From Parvularculaceae bacterium (GTDB lineage: Bacteria > Pseudomonadota > Alphaproteobacteria > Caulobacterales > Parvularculaceae): a stretch of DNA of 64,000 bases. The stretch spans positions 30,791 through 94,790 of the forward strand of contig JAGRDS010000017.1 in assembly GCA_020446945.1 (NCBI GenBank), given 5' to 3'. The notes under the pieces were generated by a model. That model was given only the letters and a program-made list of their open reading frames with translations. It searched no databases and had not been told where the DNA came from. The stretch's first letter is position 1, and the number at the start of each line of letters is the position of its first letter. Below are positions 1-10,007 of the stretch, in pieces. Made by a program: the position numbers and the translations under genes.

Positions 1-65
1 AAATCATCGCCCTCGGACGAGCGCTTGAAAGCGCATTGGGCGTCCAGCGAATTCGCCCGCCCGGA

Positions 66-881
66 TTATAGGAACCGGGCGACGACTTCCTTGTAGGACC
101 GCGAAAGTTTCAATTCCGACCCGTTTTCGAGAATGACGAAATACTCGCCGTTCGAATGCGGGTGTAGCTCCTTAACTTTCCCGACATTCACAATCGCCGA
201 TCTGTGGATGCGCTGAAACCGTTCCGGATCAAGGCGCTGTTGCAGCGTCTTCATGGTCTCGCGAATGATATGGGTTTTTCCTTGCGCATGGATGCACATG
301 TAATCGCCGGCGGCGTCAATCCAGTCGATATCGTCAGCGTTCAGCATAACGACCTTCGAACCGTCCTTGAACGACAGCCGTTCCGAATACCGGTCTTTCC
401 CGGCCCAGGCTGGATCCTGGATAAGCTCCTTAATCTGATCGTGTTCGCCATCGCTTAGCGAAGCCAAAAGCTCGACGAGCCGCGATTCGCGGCTCGCGGC
501 GGCTTTCGACCTGATCGCCTCGCGCGCGCGGTGGACTGCATCCTTCAAGCGCTCGTCCTCGACCGGTTTAACAAGGTAATCGAGCGCGTTCGCCTCGAAC
601 GCATCGATCGCGTATTTGTCGTAGGCGGTGACGAAAACGACAAGCGGCGCCGGCGCCCCGATCAGCGCGCGAACGACGCCGAAACCGTCTAGCCCCGGCA
701 TCTGAATATCAAGGAATACGAGGTCAGGAGATTGCGCCTTGATTTCCCGCACCGCCTCGCGCCCGTTGGAGCATTCGCCGATGACTTCAATCTCGGGAAA
801 ATCCCGGAGCCGAAGTTTGAGACCGCGTATCGCAAGCGGCTCGTCGTCGACTAGCATCACGCGGATTTTCTGATCGTCCAT
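66..881 (-). CDS. LytTR-family response regulator
   Basis: Cytoplasmic DNA-binding response regulator of 271 residues. Residues 5-125 form a receiver domain: the acidic pair is in the VDDEP motif, the phospho-acceptor is Asp58 (LDIQMPG), and the conserved Thr and Lys are in FVTAYD and YLVKPV. Residues about 165-270 match the LytTR DNA-binding domain (for example ERFQRIHRS and ELKLSRSYK). The start lies 4 bases after the stop of the upstream sensor kinase gene, so the two form an operon and a cognate pair. Members of this family (AlgR, LytR, AgrA) bind direct repeats near promoters. The target genes cannot be read from this window. No terminator with a T-run is visible in the 65 bases downstream. 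Confidence 0.93.
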   Translation of the reverse strand: MDDQKIRVMLVDDEPLAIRGLKLRLRDFPEIEVIGECSNGREAVREIKAQSPDLVFLDIQMPGLDGFGVVRALIGAPAPLVVFVTAYDKYAIDAFEANALDYLVKPVEDERLKDAVHRAREAIRSKAAASRESRLVELLASLSDGEHDQIKELIQDPAWAGKDRYSERLSFKDGSKVVMLNADDIDWIDAAGDYMCIHAQGKTHIIRETMKTLQQRLDPERFQRIHRSAIVNVGKVKELHPHSNGEYFVILENGSELKLSRSYKEVVARFL

Positions 882-885
882 TTTT

Positions 886-2091
886 CTAATTCCCGTTGAT
901 TTGCCGCTTTGTCTCGTACGGAATTCTCAAATTGACGCAAAGCCCGTCCGGCTCGTTTCTGGCCAGCGAGAACGATTGCCGGCCGCCGTAAAGATGTGCG
1001 AGCCGGTCACGCATGTTTACAAGTCCGACGCCGGTTTTACCGTCAGCCAGCAGCTGGTCCAGATCGTTCGGCGCTGATGGACCGTTGTCGCATACGCGAA
1101 GGCGCAACATGGCGCCGTCGCGCTTGGCGACTATGCCGATTTCACCGCCGGATTCCATCCGCGCAATGGCGTATTTGATGGCGTTTTCTATCGCCGGCTG
1201 GAGGATGAGAGAGGGAACCTGCGCATCCATCGCATCATCGTCGGCGTCGATAGCAATTTTGAGGCGATCGGCGAAGCGCGTTTTCTCAATATCGAGATAA
1301 AGCTGGAGCGCGCGCAATTCTTCCGCCAGGGAGATTTTCTGCAAAGGGTCGCTGTCGAGGGAATATCGGAGGAAAGCGGAAAGCTTGGTCAGCATCTGGT
1401 TCGCCTGCGCGCCGTCCTTTTCGAGAACGAGGGTCGAGATTGCGTTGAGCGTATTGAACAGGAAATGCGGGTTCAGCTGATAGCGCAGCATTTTCAGCTG
1501 CGCCTGATCGGCGAGCCGCGCGGCCATGATTGCGCGTTCGGATTCATCGCGCAGCTTCAGGTAGTAGTTGATTCCGAAATAAAATCCGCCCCAGGACATC
1601 AACAGGAAGAAGTTCGGCGGCAGGTCCGGCCTTATCAGCATTAAAAGGTTCGAGCTGCCGAGATCGGCGCCGCGATTCAAGACCCATTCCTCGCCGAATA
1701 TCAGAACGAAAGTCTGCAGCTTTGCGATCGACATCGCGACCGTCGCGGCCGCCGTCGTCGATATGCCGATTACAAGCAGGGCCGCCGGGTGCTGACGCCG
1801 CGCAAATCGGTAAATCGGCCTCAATATGATTGACGTCGTCAAAAGGCCGACGATCGACATCGCAATAGAATAGGCGACCGATTGCTGGGACCAGCCCGCA
1901 ACGAGAGAGGAAACGGCGAGAACGTGAAAAACGAAGAAACCGAGCCAGCCCGATATCTGGAGGAACCAGAACAGGCGCTCTTTCTCCGCGAAGAACCAGT
2001 TCATCGCCCGCCGCGACGGTTCGGGCGAGGAAATGAAAGGCCCGGTTTGCGCCTGGTTGATGTCGATCGCCGTCATTGGGGACTGCCGCAT
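886..2091 (-). CDS. LytS/YehU-type sensor histidine kinase
   Basis: Membrane sensor kinase of 401 residues. Four hydrophobic segments lie at about 42-66, 72-92, 102-122 and 160-180. They are followed by a short linker and the His_kinase domain typical of LytTR partners: the phospho-accepting His209 in NPHFLFNTLN, and an ATPase domain with the N-box (PAIENAIKYA) and a G-box (GVGLVNMRDRL). It lacks periplasmic or PAS sensor domains, so the signal is probably sensed in or near the membrane. The start at 2091 is preceded by AGGGG at good spacing. It lies 90 bases downstream of putA on the same strand and may be read through from it. The response regulator follows after 4 bases. Confidence 0.92.
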   Translation of the reverse strand: MRQSPMTAIDINQAQTGPFISSPEPSRRAMNWFFAEKERLFWFLQISGWLGFFVFHVLAVSSLVAGWSQQSVAYSIAMSIVGLLTTSIILRPIYRFARRQHPAALLVIGISTTAAATVAMSIAKLQTFVLIFGEEWVLNRGADLGSSNLLMLIRPDLPPNFFLLMSWGGFYFGINYYLKLRDESERAIMAARLADQAQLKMLRYQLNPHFLFNTLNAISTLVLEKDGAQANQMLTKLSAFLRYSLDSDPLQKISLAEELRALQLYLDIEKTRFADRLKIAIDADDDAMDAQVPSLILQPAIENAIKYAIARMESGGEIGIVAKRDGAMLRLRVCDNGPSAPNDLDQLLADGKTGVGLVNMRDRLAHLYGGRQSFSLARNEPDGLCVNLRIPYETKRQINGN

Positions 2092-2181
2092 GTCACCCCT
2101 ATAGCACAGTCCGAAAACGTCTTGGCAAACAAGGCGGTTGCGGCGAAGCGGCGGTCATATGCGGCGATCGGGTCGATGTTC

Positions 2182-5100
2182 TCATTCGGGCAGGGACAGC
2201 AGCTTCACGTCGCCGCCGGCGGCGGTGGTGTTTATGGTTAGCGTGCGTTCGCATGCATATCGGCTCGGATCGTCAAGGCTGGAAAGGAGAGGCGCAATCG
2301 CCCCCTCTCTCGCGGCGAGCGCGCCCAAAATGGCGGCGCGCGCCTCGCCCGCGCCGTCGAACGCGACCGCTTTAACCCGCCCATCAAGCAGATACGCCTC
2401 ATGAACGGCGATTTCAAATGCGCCGCCGGCCGCGAGATCGCTCGGGGCGCCGGACTTTGCAAGCGCCGCGGCGATCCTGTCGCTGATCGCAGGCGCGCAG
2501 ATCACCGCGTTGCCGGCCGCAAGGGCGAGGGCGATCTGGCGCCGGTTGGCGGGGGCGGCCCCGCCGCCGAGGCAAACGACAACGCCGCGCCCTTTTAAGC
2601 GAAGCGTATTCGACTCGCCTGTCGGGCCGGGTAATTCGATCGCGGTTTCGAAATGCTCCGCGAACAGGGAGGCGGCGAGACGGAAAATTTCCGCATCGGC
2701 GCCATCGGCAAGCGCGGCCGCGCGGGTCAGAATATCGCGCCTGTCAGCCATCTCATGCCATTTTAGGAACGCCGCCTCCGACTTGCCCATCTGTTGATCG
2801 AAGAACGGGGCGGGCGCATCTTTTTGAACGGCGATTGAAGCGGTTCCTTTCGGCGTCTCACGTTTGCACATCGCATGAAGATAGTGAGGCCCGCCGGCTT
2901 TCGGCCCCGTTCCCGACAAGCCCTCGCCGCCGAATGGCTGAACGCCGACAACAGCGCCGATCTGATTTCGATTCACGTAGATATTGCCGATGCGCGCGCG
3001 CGCGACAATCGAATGCATTGTCTCATCAATGCGCGAGTGAATTCCCATCGTCAGGCCGTAACCAAGCGCATTTATTTCATCAACGAGCGCTTTTACGCCG
3101 TCGGCGGGAAAACGAAGAACGTGGAGGACGGGACCGAAAACCTCCCGTTTGAGGTCTCCGATGCGGCCGATTTCGAACGCGGCCGGAATAATGAAGGCGC
3201 CATCGACGTCGCCGTCGAGCGCCGGTGCGCGTGCGATAAGCTTATGATCGCGTTCCATCTCCGCAATATGGGCTTCGATTGTCGCGCGGGCTTCCTCGTC
3301 GATAACGGGCCCGACATCTGTCGAAAGGCGCGCAGGATCGCCGATTGACAACTCGGCCATCGCGCCGGCGAGCATTTCATTGAAACGGTCTGCGATATCG
3401 TCCTGAACGCAAACGAGACGACACGCCGAACAACGCTGGCCGGCGCTTTTGAACGCGGATGCGATGACGTCCCTTACCGCCTGTTCCAGCAGCGCGGTTG
3501 AATCGATAATCATCGCATTGATGCCGCCCGTTTCGGCGATCAGCGTCGCGTCGAATTTGCCTGCTCCTAAAAGTGAGCGGTTGATTATGCGGGCGACATC
3601 GGTCGATCCGGTGAACACGACGCCGTTGACGTTCGGATGTTCAACGAGCGGGGCGCCGACGCCGGGTCCGTCGCCAGGCAGGAATTGAAGCGCGCCGACG
3701 GGAATTCCGGCCTCATGCAACAGTTTCACCGCCTCGTATGCGATTAGCGGCGTTTGCTCGGCCGGCTTGGCGATTACAGCGTTTCCGGCGGCGAGCGCCG
3801 CCGAAACCTGGCCGAGAAATATTGCGAGCGGAAAGTTCCACGGACTGATGCACGCGACAACGCCGAGCGGTTCGCCGGTCAATGTCAGGGCTTCGTCTGC
3901 ATAGTAACGAAGGAAATCGACCGCCTCGCGAATTTCGGCGATTGCATCGGGGATCGTCTTGCCGGCTTCTCGCGTTGCAAGCTGCATGAACTGCTCCGCG
4001 CGCGATTCAAGAAGGTCTGCGGCGCGATTTAAGGCCGCACCGCGCTCGCCTGACGGGGTGCGCGCCCATTGTTGTTGCGCGCCGGCGGCGGCCGAACAGG
4101 CGAGGGCGACATGCGAAGCGTCAGCGAAGTCGATTACTCCGACCTTTTCGCTATTATGGGCCGGATTGATCGAAGGCGTCGCGGCGCCTTTCGGCGTAAC
4201 GCCGTTGATTATCGGCCCGTAGGATCGTCCGCCGTCCAGCGCCTGGCTGACGGCGAGGCGCAATTGTTCCGCCGTATCCGGATCGGTCTCATCCCACCCC
4301 TCGGCGAGCAGGCGCGTTCCGCCGAACAGATCGCGCGGGGCGGGGATTGCTGTGTTGGGTATCGTATTCAGCGAACGCAATTCGTCGATCGGATCGGCGA
4401 CGATATCGTCGATAGACGTTTCCGGGTCGAACAACTGGTTGACGAACGAGGAATTGGCGCCGTTTTCGAGAAGGCGGCGCACGAGATAGGGTAACAGTTC
4501 CTTGTATCCGCCGACCGGCGCGTAGATGCGCGATCTAAATCCGGATTTCAGGAGGCTGTCGTGAAGCGCCTCACCCATGCCGTGAAGGCGCTGGAGTTCG
4601 AATTCTTTCACCTCGCCCGCCATTTCGCGGACGAGCGCCGCCGTAAGCGCGTTATGCGTCGCAAATTGCGGATAAAAAACGTCGGCATTGGCGAACAGCT
4701 TCTTTGCACACGCCTGATAGGAAACGTCCGTTGAGACTTTGCGCGTAAAGACAGGATAGGATTCAAGCCCCATGACCTGCGCGCGCTTTATCTCCGCATC
4801 CCAATAGGCGCCTTTGACGAGACGCACGGTAATACGTCGTCCGGTTTCGCGCGCCAGCGCGGCGAGCCAGTCGATCACGAACGGGGCGCGGCGCTGATAG
4901 GACTGGACGACGACGCCGAAACCTTCCCAACCGTCGAGTTTCGGATCGCGCATCAATGCTTCGATCAGTTCGAGAGAAAGGTCGAGACGGTCGGCTTCTT
5001 CCGCGTCAATATTGAAACCGATATTCGCTTCTTTCGCCTGAATGGCGAGGCGCCGCGCGCGCGCGCCGAGTTCTTTCAGTACACGCTCGCGTTTGGCGTA

Positions 5101-5874
5101 TTCGTAACGCGGATGAAGCGCCGACAGTTTTACCGATATTCCCGGGTTGTCGACCGCGCGTTCGCAGCGCGCGGTTTTGGCGATGTCTGCGATCGCATTT
5201 TCGTAATCACGGAAATATTTCTGTGCGTCGTCTTCGGTATGGGCGGCCTCGCCCAGCATGTCGAAAGAGAAATTGTAACCGGCCTTGGCGAAGTTCTTTG
5301 CGCGGCGCTGCGCCTCGTCGATCGTTTCGCCGAGAACGAAATGTTCGCCGAGAAGTTTCATCGCCTGGGCGACAGCGCCCCGGATGACGGGCTCGCCGAT
5401 GCGGTCGAGAAGCTCCTTTGTTGCGCGCACCGCCTTTTTTGCGTGCCCCGTTCCCTCGATTTCGTCGAGCCAGGCGGCGGTGAGCATCAGCCCGCGCGTT
5501 GAAAAATTGACGAGCGGGAAAGGGCTTTTTCCCTTGTGCGCCGCCCAGTCCCCGGATTCGACCTTGTCCTTGATAAGCGCGTCGGTCGTCGCGGCGTCAG
5601 GCGTTCGCAAAAGCGCCTCGGCGAGGCGCATGAGCGTGACGCCTTCGGCGGTGGATAGGCCGTATTCCAGCAGGAATTTGTCGACGAGTGAGGACCGGCC
5701 CGAACCGGACCGCGCCTCGCGGATGAAGGCGGCGGCGTTATCCTGCGCTTTCTTGCGTGCGGCTTGCGGCATTTCCGCATCGTCAAGCACCGCGCGAACC
5801 CGTTCTGCCTCGTCGGCGAGCGTATGGTTCCGAATGGAAATTCTAAGGTCGCTAAGGGGGGAGGTCGTGGTCAT
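2182..5874 (-). CDS. putA: Bifunctional proline dehydrogenase / glutamate-semialdehyde dehydrogenase PutA
   Basis: Oxidises proline to glutamate in two steps: an FAD-dependent proline dehydrogenase passes electrons to quinone, and an NAD-dependent aldehyde dehydrogenase finishes the job, with P5C channelled between the sites. With the start at 5874 it has 1230 residues. Residues about 10-480 are the PRODH barrel (RLVKGAYWDAE, LQRLHGMGE, YAPVGG). Residues about 545-1030 are the P5C dehydrogenase, with Glu781 (IAETGG) and nucleophile Cys815 (SAGQRCSACR). The last 170 residues are a decayed ALDH-like fold, as in long PutA proteins. There is no N-terminal ribbon-helix-helix, so it should not repress its own gene. 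The frame is open to 5934, but the first residues matching the family begin at MTTTSP. It is divergent from the thiolase gene. Confidence 0.96.
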   Translation of the reverse strand: MTTTSPLSDLRISIRNHTLADEAERVRAVLDDAEMPQAARKKAQDNAAAFIREARSGSGRSSLVDKFLLEYGLSTAEGVTLMRLAEALLRTPDAATTDALIKDKVESGDWAAHKGKSPFPLVNFSTRGLMLTAAWLDEIEGTGHAKKAVRATKELLDRIGEPVIRGAVAQAMKLLGEHFVLGETIDEAQRRAKNFAKAGYNFSFDMLGEAAHTEDDAQKYFRDYENAIADIAKTARCERAVDNPGISVKLSALHPRYEYAKRERVLKELGARARRLAIQAKEANIGFNIDAEEADRLDLSLELIEALMRDPKLDGWEGFGVVVQSYQRRAPFVIDWLAALARETGRRITVRLVKGAYWDAEIKRAQVMGLESYPVFTRKVSTDVSYQACAKKLFANADVFYPQFATHNALTAALVREMAGEVKEFELQRLHGMGEALHDSLLKSGFRSRIYAPVGGYKELLPYLVRRLLENGANSSFVNQLFDPETSIDDIVADPIDELRSLNTIPNTAIPAPRDLFGGTRLLAEGWDETDPDTAEQLRLAVSQALDGGRSYGPIINGVTPKGAATPSINPAHNSEKVGVIDFADASHVALACSAAAGAQQQWARTPSGERGAALNRAADLLESRAEQFMQLATREAGKTIPDAIAEIREAVDFLRYYADEALTLTGEPLGVVACISPWNFPLAIFLGQVSAALAAGNAVIAKPAEQTPLIAYEAVKLLHEAGIPVGALQFLPGDGPGVGAPLVEHPNVNGVVFTGSTDVARIINRSLLGAGKFDATLIAETGGINAMIIDSTALLEQAVRDVIASAFKSAGQRCSACRLVCVQDDIADRFNEMLAGAMAELSIGDPARLSTDVGPVIDEEARATIEAHIAEMERDHKLIARAPALDGDVDGAFIIPAAFEIGRIGDLKREVFGPVLHVLRFPADGVKALVDEINALGYGLTMGIHSRIDETMHSIVARARIGNIYVNRNQIGAVVGVQPFGGEGLSGTGPKAGGPHYLHAMCKRETPKGTASIAVQKDAPAPFFDQQMGKSEAAFLKWHEMADRRDILTRAAALADGADAEIFRLAASLFAEHFETAIELPGPTGESNTLRLKGRGVVVCLGGGAAPANRRQIALALAAGNAVICAPAISDRIAAALAKSGAPSDLAAGGAFEIAVHEAYLLDGRVKAVAFDGAGEARAAILGALAAREGAIAPLLSSLDDPSRYACERTLTINTTAAGGDVKLLSLPE

Positions 5875-6076
5875 TCTCGTCTGCATAATCAGGGTTAAAA
5901 AGTCGCCCTCGCCATAGCGTGAAGCGGCCTTCATGTCATGGCGCCCGATTTAAAGGGAGCTGTACTGCGACGCAACATTGCGGCGACCCGCTGGGGCGCT
6001 TAGGTAGAGCATTCTAGTTCTTCTGCCGATCTAGTTTTCGCCCTCCGGCTGTTCCGGTTCAAAGAGGAAATTTCCC

Positions 6077-7285
6077 ATGACTGAAGCCTTCGTCTTCGAC
6101 GCAGTTCGCACCCCGCGCGGTAAGGGAAAATCTGACGGGAGCCTTCACGAAATCACCCCGGTCCAGTTGGCGACGCAGGTGCTGGAAGCGATCCGCGATC
6201 GCAACAGCCTCGATACGGCGGCGGTCGACGATGTGGCGATGGGTGTCGTCTCGCCTGTCGGCGAACAAGGCGCCGTGATCACGAGAACCGCTGTCCTTAA
6301 CGCCGGCTTCGCCGAGACCACGGCGGGCATTCAGGTTAACCGTTTCTGCGCCTCCGGCCTTGAAGCCGTCAATATCGCCGCAGCGAAGGTAAAATCGGGC
6401 GAGGCGGATCTGACGATCGGCGGAGGCGTTGAATCGATGAGCCGCGTCCCGATGGGCTCGGACGGGGGCGCATGGCCGGTCGATCCGGCGACGGCGTTCA
6501 AAACCTATTTCGTGCCGCAGGGCGTTTCCGCCGACCTCATCGCGACCAAATACGGGTTTTCCCGCGATGATGTCGACGCGTATGCGGTCGAGAGCCACAA
6601 GCGCGCCGCGAAGTCATGGGAAGAGGGGCGGTTCGAGAAATCGATCTTGCCGGTCAAGGACGTGATGGGCGTCGATATTCTCGCCCGCGACGAGACGATC
6701 CGCCCGAATACGGACATGCAGGCGCTCGGCGCCTTGCCGCCGTCATTTGCAATGCTCGGCGAAAATTTCGGCTTCGATTCCGTTGCGGTTCAGAAATATC
6801 CGGAAATCGAAAAGATCAATCATGTTCACCACGCCGGCAACTCGTCGGGCATCGTTGACGGCGCCGGCGCGGTTCTGATCGGAACGAAAGAAGCCGGCGA
6901 ACGCCTCGGTCTCAAACCGCGCGCGCGAATAGTTTCCATGGCGTCAATCGGCTCAGAGCCGACAATCATGTTGACCGGACCCGAATTCGCCGCGGAAAAA
7001 GCGCTCAAGCGCGCCGGCATGACGAAAAAGGATATCGACCTTTGGGAATTGAACGAGGCTTTCGCCTCCGTCGTCCTGCGCTTCATGCAGGCGATTGATA
7101 TTGACCATAGCGATATCAACGTGAATGGCGGCGCTATCGCGATGGGGCACCCGCTCGGCGCTACCGGATCGATGATTTTCGGTACGATGGTCGACGAACT
7201 GGAACGCTCCGGCAAATCGACGGCGCTTATCACGCTTTGCATCGGCGCCGGTATGGGCACGGCGACAATCATTGAACGGGTTTAA
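6077..7285 (+). CDS. fadA: Acetyl-CoA C-acyltransferase (3-ketoacyl-CoA thiolase)
   Basis: Thiolase of 402 residues. It cleaves 3-ketoacyl-CoA with CoA in the last step of fatty-acid beta-oxidation. The nucleophile is Cys91 ([10 protein letters not shown]). The C-terminal catalytic pieces are [14 protein letters not shown] (His) and LCIGAGMG (Cys near residue 391). The start has AAAGAGGAAA upstream. It is followed after 27 bases by the multifunctional hydratase/dehydrogenase gene, the usual two-gene operon encoding the trifunctional complex. Whether it acts on long or short chains is not decided by the sequence alone; the fadA name rests on the partner gene. Confidence 0.95.
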   Translation: MTEAFVFDAVRTPRGKGKSDGSLHEITPVQLATQVLEAIRDRNSLDTAAVDDVAMGVVSPVGEQGAVITRTAVLNAGFAETTAGIQVNRFCASGLEAVNIAAAKVKSGEADLTIGGGVESMSRVPMGSDGGAWPVDPATAFKTYFVPQGVSADLIATKYGFSRDDVDAYAVESHKRAAKSWEEGRFEKSILPVKDVMGVDILARDETIRPNTDMQALGALPPSFAMLGENFGFDSVAVQKYPEIEKINHVHHAGNSSGIVDGAGAVLIGTKEAGERLGLKPRARIVSMASIGSEPTIMLTGPEFAAEKALKRAGMTKKDIDLWELNEAFASVVLRFMQAIDIDHSDINVNGGAIAMGHPLGATGSMIFGTMVDELERSGKSTALITLCIGAGMGTATIIERV

Positions 7286-7312
7286 TCGAAATATAGACAG
7301 GGAAGTTTGAGC

Positions 7313-9514
7313 ATGTCCCAAAAGGCAATGACAGTTGAAGTCGACAGCGACGGCGTCGCGCTCGTTACAATCGACCTCGAAGGCCAGTCGATGAATGTCT
7401 GGAACGAAGCGCTGATGACGGAATTCGCCGCATTCATCGAACGATTATGTTCTGACGAGTCGATAAAAGGCGCAGTCATCACTTCCGGCAAAACTTCCGG
7501 CTTTCTCGCAGGCGCGGATTTAAGAATGCTGGGCGGCGGGCGTTTCGATTCCGGCGCCGGATCGGCGAAGGATCTGTTCGACCGCCTGTTCAATCTCAAC
7601 AACATGCTCCGCAAGCTGGAGACGAGCGGCCATCCGGCGAAAAAGCTCATCAAGGGCGAGGCGCACGCCAAACCGGTCGCCGCGGCTGTAAACGGACTCG
7701 CGCTCGGCGGCGGGCTGGAGCTTGTGCTTGCGTGCCATTACCGCGTTTGCGCGGATAATCCGAAAATTCAGCTCGGCGTTCCGGAGGTGAAAGTCGGCCT
7801 GCTGCCGGGCGGCGGCGGTACGCAGCGCCTGCCGCGCCTCGCGGGCCTTCAAAACGCCGCCATGATGGCGACGCAGGGAAATCCGGTGAATCCTGCGACG
7901 GCGAAAGGCTACGGGATCGTGCAGGAAATTGCGCCGGCGGACGAGATCGTCGCTAAGGCGAAGGCGTGGGTTAAAGCGAACCCCAAAGTCGCCCAGCCAT
8001 GGGACAAGCAGGGTTTCAAGTTTCCAGGCGGCGCCGGTCCGACGAACCCGTCCGCCGTACAGTTCCACATCGCTTCCAATGCGATGGCGCAACGTGAAAC
8101 TCAGCACAATTATCCGGCCGTCCAGTATATACTTTCCTGTCTTTATGAAGGGTCTGTCGTTCCTTTCGACACGGCGATCCGGATCGAGTCGAAATATTTC
8201 GGCAAACTTTTGATGAGCCCGCAAACGCGCAATATGATCCGTACGCTGTTTATCAACAAGCAGGCGGCGGAGAAGGGTGAACAACGCCCGAAAGGCGTCG
8301 AAAAATCAAAAATCGGCAAAGTCGGCGTTCTGGGCGCGGGCATGATGGGCGCAGGTATCGCCTATGTCACCGCGAAGGGCGGCGCCGAAGTCGTCCTGCT
8401 GGATCGCGACCTGAAATACGCGGAAAAAGGCAAAGCCTATTCGCAGGGAATCGTCGAAAAGGGCGTTTCGCGCGGCAAGGTGTCGAAGGAAAAGGGCGAA
8501 GAGCTTCTAGCGCGCATCCGGCCGACGACGGACTATAACGATTTGAAAGACGTCGATCTGATCATCGAAGCTGTGTTTGAAGACCCCGACGTCAAGGCCG
8601 ACGTGATCAGGAAAACCGAAGCGGTGATCGGCAAGGACGTCGTTTTTGCGTCGAACACCTCGACATTGCCGATTACGGGTCTTGCGAAGAATTCAAGCCG
8701 TCCGGATCAGTTCATCGGAATCCATTTCTTTTCGCCGGTCGACAAGATGCCGTTGGTCGAGATCATTCCGGGCGGCGAATCCGGCGACAGGGCGCTCGCG
8801 GCCGCGCTCGATTATGTTGCGATGATCAAGAAAACGCCGATCGTCGTCAAAGATACGCGCGGATTTTACACAAATCGCGTCGTACCGCCTTATCTCAACG
8901 AGGCGATGCTGATGGTGAAAGAGGGAATTTCGCCCGCTTTGATTGAAAACGCTTCAAAAGCTCTCGGCATGCCGGTCGGCCCGCTCGCGCTCGTCGATGA
9001 AACTTCGCTGGAGCTTGGCAAGCGCGTAATGGAATCGACGAAAAAAGAGCTTGGCGCGGACTACAAACCTTCCGGTGTCGAAGATCTTCTCAATGTCATG
9101 GTCGACAGGCTCGGTCGTTTGGGGCGCAAATCCGGCGGCGGTTTCTACGACTATCCCGAAGGCGGGAAGAAAAAGCTCTGGGCGGGTATCGTTGATTATT
9201 TCCCTCAGACGAAAGACCAGCCGAGCGGCGAGGACGTCAAGGAGCGCATCCTCTACGCGCAGCTTATTCCGGCGGCGCAATGCTTCGCCGACGGCATCGT
9301 TCACGACCCGCAATCCGCCGATCTCGGCGCCATTTTCGGCTGGGGCTTTGCGCCCTGGACCGGCGGGCCGATGAGTTACATCGATACGATCGGCGTCGAT
9401 GCTTTCGTCAGGAAAGCGGAGAGTCTGGCGCAGAAATACGGCGCACGATTTAATCCTCCGCAGAAATTCCGCGACATGGCGGCGAACAAGGAAACGCTAT
9501 ACAAGGCGGCCTGA
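7313..9514 (+). CDS. fadB: Multifunctional enoyl-CoA hydratase / 3-hydroxyacyl-CoA dehydrogenase
   Basis: Alpha subunit of the fatty-acid oxidation complex, 733 residues. Residues about 10-190 are a crotonase-fold hydratase (SGFLAGADLRM oxyanion loop, LALGGGLEL, LGVPEVKVGLLPG). Residues about 335-520 are the NAD-binding half of the dehydrogenase (VLGAGMMGAGIAY). The C-terminal helical domain follows (GPLALVDETSLELG). It converts enoyl-CoA to 3-ketoacyl-CoA for the thiolase just upstream. I chose ATG 7313 rather than a TTG at 7307, because AGGGAAG sits at normal distance only from the ATG. Whether it is FadB-like or FadJ-like is not resolved. Confidence 0.94.
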   Translation: MSQKAMTVEVDSDGVALVTIDLEGQSMNVWNEALMTEFAAFIERLCSDESIKGAVITSGKTSGFLAGADLRMLGGGRFDSGAGSAKDLFDRLFNLNNMLRKLETSGHPAKKLIKGEAHAKPVAAAVNGLALGGGLELVLACHYRVCADNPKIQLGVPEVKVGLLPGGGGTQRLPRLAGLQNAAMMATQGNPVNPATAKGYGIVQEIAPADEIVAKAKAWVKANPKVAQPWDKQGFKFPGGAGPTNPSAVQFHIASNAMAQRETQHNYPAVQYILSCLYEGSVVPFDTAIRIESKYFGKLLMSPQTRNMIRTLFINKQAAEKGEQRPKGVEKSKIGKVGVLGAGMMGAGIAYVTAKGGAEVVLLDRDLKYAEKGKAYSQGIVEKGVSRGKVSKEKGEELLARIRPTTDYNDLKDVDLIIEAVFEDPDVKADVIRKTEAVIGKDVVFASNTSTLPITGLAKNSSRPDQFIGIHFFSPVDKMPLVEIIPGGESGDRALAAALDYVAMIKKTPIVVKDTRGFYTNRVVPPYLNEAMLMVKEGISPALIENASKALGMPVGPLALVDETSLELGKRVMESTKKELGADYKPSGVEDLLNVMVDRLGRLGRKSGGGFYDYPEGGKKKLWAGIVDYFPQTKDQPSGEDVKERILYAQLIPAAQCFADGIVHDPQSADLGAIFGWGFAPWTGGPMSYIDTIGVDAFVRKAESLAQKYGARFNPPQKFRDMAANKETLYKAA

Positions 9515-9584
9515 TTGCGACGGCGCGGGTGAATATGATCGCGCCAAAGCGCATGCGCCGCGTGACGGCCGCCGGGAAGGTGAG

Positions 9585-10007
9585 ATGCTGAAATCGGTTT
9601 TATCCGTCGTCGTCGGCGTCATCGCCGCCTCAATAATCATTCTGGCCGTCGAGCTAATTGGTCACTCCATATATCCTCCGCGCGCGGAGCTTGACCCGAC
9701 CGATCCCGCCTCGATCGCCATGATACCCCTCTCGGCGCAGATTGCGGTCGTCATCGCGTGGTTTTCGGGTGCGTTCGGCGGCGGAATTGTCGCGTCCCGG
9801 ATTGCTAATCGCTGGGCGCCGCCGGCCTGGGTGGTCGCGGCGACAATATTGCTGCTCGCGGGCTCCACGATGCTTCAAATTCCGCATCCGGCATGGATGG
9901 TGATCGGCGCCGTCGCCGCGACCGGGCTCGGCGGCTGGCTCTCTGTCAAACTCACCAAAGCCTATTACGGACGCCCTTACCCATTCGCGTCGAAGCCGGG
10001 AAATTAA
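9585..10007 (+). CDS. Small integral membrane protein of unknown function
   Basis: A protein of 140 residues with four likely membrane helices at about 3-24, 45-65, 76-96 and 100-120. It begins with a hydrophobic stretch after MLKS. The start is ATG 9585 with a GGAAGGTGAG stretch just upstream; an earlier in-frame start would extend it into the previous coding region without support. The stop overlaps the next start by one base (TAATG), so it is translationally coupled to the NUDIX gene. I recognise no named family. Conserved position in the operon with beta-oxidation genes is the only functional hint. Confidence 0.8.
   Translation: MLKSVLSVVVGVIAASIIILAVELIGHSIYPPRAELDPTDPASIAMIPLSAQIAVVIAWFSGAFGGGIVASRIANRWAPPAWVVAATILLLAGSTMLQIPHPAWMVIGAVAATGLGGWLSVKLTKAYYGRPYPFASKPGN

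Noticed and set aside
21..34. Inverted repeat GCGCTT-GA-AAGCGC after the response regulator gene as a terminator
   Set aside because: Short stem with very small loop and no T-run on the minus strand.
7520..8284. Open frame of 254 codons on the minus strand
   Set aside because: Antisense to fadB; no domain features.
9399..9584. Upstream extension of the small membrane protein
   Set aside because: The extension lies in a shadow frame of fadB and is Arg-rich. ATG 9585 has a ribosome-binding site and opens a proper membrane helix.
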